Source: Acanthosoma haemorrhoidale
Lineage: Eukaryota; Arthropoda; Insecta; Hemiptera; Acanthosomatidae
DNA length: 64,000 bases
Assembly: GCA_930367205.1 (NCBI GenBank)
Contig: OV884009.1
Span: forward strand, 37,457,841-37,521,840
Reading direction: 5' to 3'
Of the stretch, positions 59,619-64,000 are shown one piece after another. The position numbers and the translations under genes were made by a program. How positions within the stretch are numbered: position 1 is the first letter of the stretch; the number at the start of each line of letters is the position of its first letter. Below the pieces are notes generated by a model. It saw nothing but the letters and a program-made list of their open reading frames with translations, did not search any database and was not told the DNA's origin.

Positions 59619-60330
59619 ATGGTTTCGATGGTCCAGCTAGTATTCGGTGTTGTTGCTTCAGTGAAAGTCGGCCAAAGCCAAAGATATGCAACCAGTGCAT
59701 TGGGTTTACCTGAAACTACTGTTCGGAAAGCAAATAAACGTTACCGTGAGAAAGGTTTGTGCACACGCAGACCCGGATCAGGTCTCCCGCGAGTGAGAGA
59801 ACAAAGAGATGGCCGGATTATTTCATTCCCTCATTCGGCTCAGTGATGGTTGCGTTCGAATTTCTTGGACGGTGAACACAGGAACTACACTTGTTCCTCA
59901 GACCTTTTCTAAAGGCCGATTTTTATCTGAGGGAAATTATCGAAGAGTCATCACTTTTCCACCGTTTATTGGCGACAAATTTTAATGCAGGGTAATGCTC
60001 GACTACGCGTGGCAAGGTTTGTTTTGCAATACCTCAATGCCACCATTGACGTATACATCCATATGTATACGGACGTTGAGGTGGATAACTAGTAGCAAGG
60101 ATTTAAATCCTATAAAGCACATGTAGAACTTGTGAAACTAAAAGCTTGTCAGACACCGCGTACCCCCCCCCCCCCCCTCTTTAACTTACACGAGTTAAGA
60201 ACTTCTTTGGTAGAGACGTGGGAAGATATGAATGCAGAGGTTGCAGTAAACTTGGGGCTTGAAGCATGCCTCGAAGACTTGAGGCTATGATTCAAGCCAG
60301 AGGAGGAATTATGCGGTGCTAAAAAGAATT
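59619..60330 (+). pseudogene. Tc1-like transposase, decayed
   Basis: The N-terminal DNA-binding part (59619-59800) is still readable: a GQSQRYATSALGLPETTVRK helix-turn-helix, KRYREKGLCTRRPGSGLPRV with the GRPR-like hook altered to GLPR, then loss of frame. Further on, QGNARLRVARFVLQYL (about 59985-60035) is the second catalytic block with G in place of the D of QDNA. KDLNPIKHM (about 60095-60125) matches the SPDLNPIEH block with K for the catalytic E. A C15 run (60163-60177) and several stops follow. Two catalytic positions are altered, so it is inactive. Confidence 0.8.
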
Positions 60331-60532
60331 TTTTTGTTTATTAACCAGAAGAATTTTTTTTTCATGATAAGAAATTTCTGTATAATTTTTAAAATTTCCT
60401 CCTTATTTATATCCTTTTAGCATTTAAAACGCTTATAATAATATTTGATAGATTTTAGACCCGAAATAATTTTATTAGTAAGCAAATATTTGAATGTTTC
60501 TAAATGCGCCACTTTTTTTTAGTAGGAGTGTA

Positions 60533-61264
60533 TATATGTTGACGTAGAGGCGAGAAAAAAAATAAATATATATAAAAATCATTGCAAGGGGGAAAATAGC
60601 CTGAACGGTTGCTGGAATGTAAAAAAATAGGAAATCAATAATAAAGTAATACAAATAATAATAATGGTGGATCATGTTTAATTTAGTTTTCCATTTTCAC
60701 GTAATTGTATTTTTACCAGAAACTAATCAAAATATTTCGAAATGTTTCCGAATTTACCTAAACTTTTTAGACCGATTGAATTGGTCAAATCCTTCGATTA
60801 TTAGGTATTTAATTATTTTCTGGTGAATTTATACTTAAATTGTCAATCACTGTTAATAAAGTCAATAACATATACAGAGATATACATTTATCCACTGAAA
60901 GGATTCAATAAAGATTATCGTCCAGTCAAAAAATAGATTGGATTGTCAATAAATATTTTCCAGGGATCCGTGTGAGGCCGACCGGTCTGCTAGAAGCATT
61001 CACCTACTAAAGGTCAGGTGGGTTTAAATTGTCCATAATAAGCAGAAATGTTACCTGCGTGAAAGATTCTCCAAGCCTATATTCTCGGGAAAATCACGAT
61101 CAGTTATATCATCTGTAGGGCATAAATTGAACGTATTTATACCGGGAGTTCAATCTTTGCCTTGCCTGTATAACTTGGTGGATGAATTTTGTGTGCCATT
61201 TTGTCAAAAAGCAAATACCTTTAAACTTCATTTTGTCTCACCCCTCTTTTCACACAAATAACAA
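60533..61264. other. Stretch without recognised gene
   Basis: AT-rich. Ends in AACAA, the target copy of the LTR insertion. Confidence 0.4.
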
Positions 61265-62093
61265 TGTCGGGTCGTCACGAGGGGGGTGCCTAGTTACACT
61301 AGCCCTACTGACGAAGTGAGGGTTGATTAGGCTATGACCTGGACAATTGCTTAATGTTGGGTCTTACTACCATACTATCTGACTCCATATTTGATGTTCA
61401 GGAGAAGAGGTACAGGGTAGGTATTGTAGGTAGTTTATGTTGTATCTGAGGGTAGGCGAAAACCGTCCGGATCCCAAAGGCCAGTGTGAACCGGACAGAG
61501 GCAGACTGGATTGCCGTGGGAGTCACTACTAGGCTAAGTTTGTAGGGCCACGGCAACCGTTGTCCACGAAGGAGAGGTCTCTCCCAAGGAGGTGCTAGTT
61601 TTAGCGAGAAGAAGGCAGAGAATCCCACTAGAAAAGTGTGGGGTCTGACGAGGCCGGACTAAAACATAGCGAGGTTAGGAAGAGAGATGCAGAGGTTTGC
61701 ATAAATGAGAAGGCCAAATCTTGAAACATCAGTGCAGCTGCAGGTACCAGTCAGAGAGCCGTAGTTAGAATGATTTACTGCCCGAAACTAGGCCCTATTT
61801 ATAGCCCCTAGTAACCAATGATCTGGGGTGTTATTCTGACCAACCAAGCCGGAGGGTTGTGGTGACGCTTGCTTGTTCTAGGCTGGGACCCACCCAGCCT
61901 CCTAGCCGCTACCTGACTCTCCCTTTAAGGGCCTCTGACTAGTTTTTTGCAGCTGCGTCTTTTATTGTTTACAATATATACACTGGTATGACTTATGGTT
62001 TGGTAATGTTATTTACATTTGTTTAAATTAATTTACAATATATATACAATAGAGTATAGGGTGATTTATCTTATGTAGTTGGCAGTCGCTACA
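61265..62093 (-). mobile_element. Solo LTR of an LTR retrotransposon
   Basis: The segment starts TGTCGGGTCGTCACG and ends GGCAGTCGCTACA. It therefore begins TG and ends CA on both strands, with the 5 bp duplication AACAA at 61260-61264 and 62094-62098. On the minus strand it starts TGTAGCGACTGCC, has a TATA box CTATAAATAGGGCC (61804-61791) about 290 bp in, and then turns GC-rich. The orientation is inferred from the TATA box. No primer site, gag or pol flanks it. A 5 bp duplication fits Ty3/gypsy or Bel/Pao. Its GC content stands out from the surroundings. The minus ORF at 61398-61628 is incidental. Confidence 0.85.
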
Positions 62094-62098
62094 AACAA

Positions 62099-62467
62099 AA
62101 AACCTATTAAACTCTTAACTACCAACCAATGCTAGATTCGTTTCATTCGCTGATTTACCACCTTAAGGATTTACCCAATCCATAACTCAAAGTAAACCGC
62201 ATTTTGGGTACGTAACTGTTACTTACAAACCTGGTATTTCTCATCAATAAAAACAAACAGTCCCAAAAATAACATACTCTCATAATAAAAAGATTACTGC
62301 CAGACTGTAGAATGGCATAAATATGAAACAACGTTATTGTCTTTCCACAAGTGATAATCACGGACAAAGCCAGTTGTAGAATGAGAAGCGTGGACGCAAA
62401 AGATAAGAAATATACTAGTGTTTAGACGAGTTAAATATCCCACATAACCAATTGGGTGAGTAGCCAT
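62099..62467. other. Stretch without recognised gene
   Basis: No supported feature. Confidence 0.4.
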
Positions 62468-62479
62468 AGGATTGATAAA

Positions 62480-63065
62480 GTCAAACATCAAGCGCATCCA
62501 ATCCTTTCAATCAAAAGTCCTGAGAACAATAGTAAATGCCCCTTATTACATAAGCAACAAAACCCTTTATAATGATCTTAATATACCCTTCATTCTTGAA
62601 CTCATCCCTTCCAATTTCATAAAATTCCATAGTAACCTATCCAACCACCCTAAATCTCTAGCGCAGTCAATGCACTGCACCGCTCAACCCTATAATCCTC
62701 CTTGGAGACTAAAACGTCAGTGGCCTCGTGACATGCTATAAATACGTGACAGTGGGAGTTCCGGCAATGGCCAGTTCCAATCATGTCCTGAGCGTCTGTG
62801 GCTCTCGCACTCTTGGTCAGCCTCCACTGGCTCTTATTCAGTGACACGGTTTACGAAGGAGCGAGGACTTCCCAAGACTCCGCTTCGCGCGCGAGGGAGG
62901 TGACAACCATGTGGACTTTGGGGGCCTCTGGGCTGTTTGTATATATAGGATGAATGAGCGAGTGAATGACAATTGAAAATTGGTGTGAATGAGATCATTT
63001 ATTACAATTACTTAGAGCCCAATCAGGCAGATTGTAATTTATCATAATAAAGTTGTTGTTAATCA
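62480..63065 (+). mobile_element. jockey-family insertion, RT C-terminus and 3' UTR
   Basis: A 12 bp duplication AGGATTGATAAA lies at 62468-62479 and 63066-63077. Plus-strand element with an open RT C-terminal segment (62472-62741: SNIKRIQSFQSKVLRTIVNA, LNIPFILELIPSNFIKFHS) followed by the 3' UTR and AATAAAGTTGTTGTTAATCA. 5' truncated within the RT. Confidence 0.93.
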
Positions 63066-63077
63066 AGGATTGATAAA

Positions 63078-63679
63078 TGGTTGTGTTTTAAGTAGGTTTA
63101 TCCTTTATGACAACTTGTTGACAAATTTTTTGATGGTTTTAATGGTTATGTAATAGTTTTTAACTTTGTTTTTTAAATTTTAATAATTTTTAATTGCACT
63201 AGAATGGAAGGACAATTTTAAACTAAGTGCAGTTCAGCACTGCAAGTTTGAATATATTTTACTTAGCCTATTGTTACGTATAGTAATAGCAATTTGTTGA
63301 TCTCGATATGCGCAGGTAAATTTTTTTTATTATTTGACTTTTTATTTTATTGTAGATATAACTGAAGATGATTAAACTTGATGAAACTTAGCCTAAAAGC
63401 AGCAACGATATTTAAAAAACAAACTCTAGACTTAAAGATCCAAATCTCCGTACACACTGTGAATATAAATTTCAGAAGTATTCCAAATTTCAATTCATTC
63501 TGTATAAGTGAATCTCAAATACCATTCATGCAATCAATTCAAAGTATTTCAAGCAGTGTTTAGGACTTCTATTGTTAACGTTTTATTACTTTGAGGGGGA
63601 GGGGGAGGCTCAGTAACAAAAACCTCTTAACTTGACACTTTAATATCACCAGTCGATGGAGCTCACTTTAAACAGAATG
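63078..63679. other. Stretch without recognised gene
   Basis: AT-rich. A G-rich GAGGGGGAGGGGGAGG segment lies at about 63592-63608. Confidence 0.4.
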
Positions 63680-63931
63680 CTAGTTCCCTTGGAGCCCATA
63701 GGCATAGGCATCGTTGTTACTGGGAATGGTATGGGAGTATAGAGCGTACGGATTAGGATGGCCACGGACGCAGGACTTGAAGCTCTGATAGCGGAAGGTG
63801 TCTAAGTCTTGAATGAGCGGGATGTTGAGATCAGCGTTAAGGGTTCGGTAGTTGACTAGAGAGAGACATCGTGAGAAACTTTTAGGAATAACTTCTCGAG
63901 TGCTCGAATCATTGATAAACAAACTAACCAT
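63680..63931 (-). pseudogene. Possible non-LTR RT C-terminal fragment (another family)
   Basis: The minus strand reads YRTLNADLNIPLIQDLDTFR, then VRGHPNPYA. This resembles the LH.DL.IP.....I......F..R...HPN conserved tail of jockey-type RTs (compare LHNDLNIPYILELIPSKF and NHPNP in the main family). It differs in sequence from the main family. The upstream KSFSRCLSLVN part has no clear match. Short and near the window edge. Confidence 0.45.
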
Positions 63932-64000
63932 ACACGCAGGCTTTGATCAGAAACACTATAAATTAATTTGTTACTCAATTAATACTAAACACATTTTTTT

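Larger units (their letters stand above)
58353..60530 (+). mobile_element. Tc1-like transposon carrying a nested jockey insertion
   Basis: Inverted termini: left CACTGTCCCACAAAAAAAGT and right reverse complement CACTCCTACTAAAAAAAAGT. Both continue into GG and a similar AGAAA.ATTC segment, with TA on each side (58351-58352, 60531-60532). Removing the jockey copy and one duplication copy leaves about 1.2 kb. The transposase is on the plus strand to the right of the insertion. Confidence 0.85.

Overview
This is an AT-rich eukaryotic nuclear window with very little protein-coding sequence. It has no operons, no dense ORFs, candidate exons bounded by GT/AG splice sites, and many non-LTR retrotransposon, mariner/Tc1, hAT and LTR remnants. 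This points to an arthropod, most likely an insect. I cannot name the species.

The main recognisable component is one jockey-clade non-LTR retrotransposon family. Its 3' UTR and/or the C-terminal part of its reverse transcriptase recur about 16 times on both strands (near 0.2, 1.2, 2.8, 4, 6.3, 7.1, 12.6, 21, 24.4, 37.7, 46.7, 55.4, 56.4, 58.1, 59 and 62.8 kb). All are 5' truncated or otherwise broken. Several have clear 11-13 bp target-site duplications. One copy (20042-22030) has the inverted arrangement left by twin priming. Two copies landed inside older DNA transposons (37004-38715 and 58353-60530), giving datable nests. Other mobile DNA: an 842 bp mariner derivative whose left arm is an inverted copy of its right arm (13520-14361), an 808 bp internally deleted mariner (47071-47878), a fragment related to the 37 kb transposon (24.6-24.9 kb), a hAT remnant (35.6 kb), an 829 bp solo LTR with a 5 bp duplication (61265-62093), fragments of other RT families (1.5-2.4, 31.2 and 63.8 kb), and tRNA-like SINE heads (32.1, 40.4-42.0 and 51.2 kb).

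The most striking structure is a 2.4 kb tandem array at 51793-54175. Its period is 23 bp, it runs 103 periods with no net indel, and it varies almost only at one A/T position. The variant is unevenly distributed and forms higher-order patterns.

Candidate host coding sequence is limited to three places: a 111 bp plus-strand exon at 43877-43987, a possible terminal exon at 48746-48980 followed by an AATAAA at 49107, and a 270 bp minus-strand terminal-exon candidate at 8879-9148. None could be assigned to a known gene. The rest is AT-rich intergenic or intronic DNA, some of it old dispersed repeats. All similarity statements are by-eye comparisons within the window.
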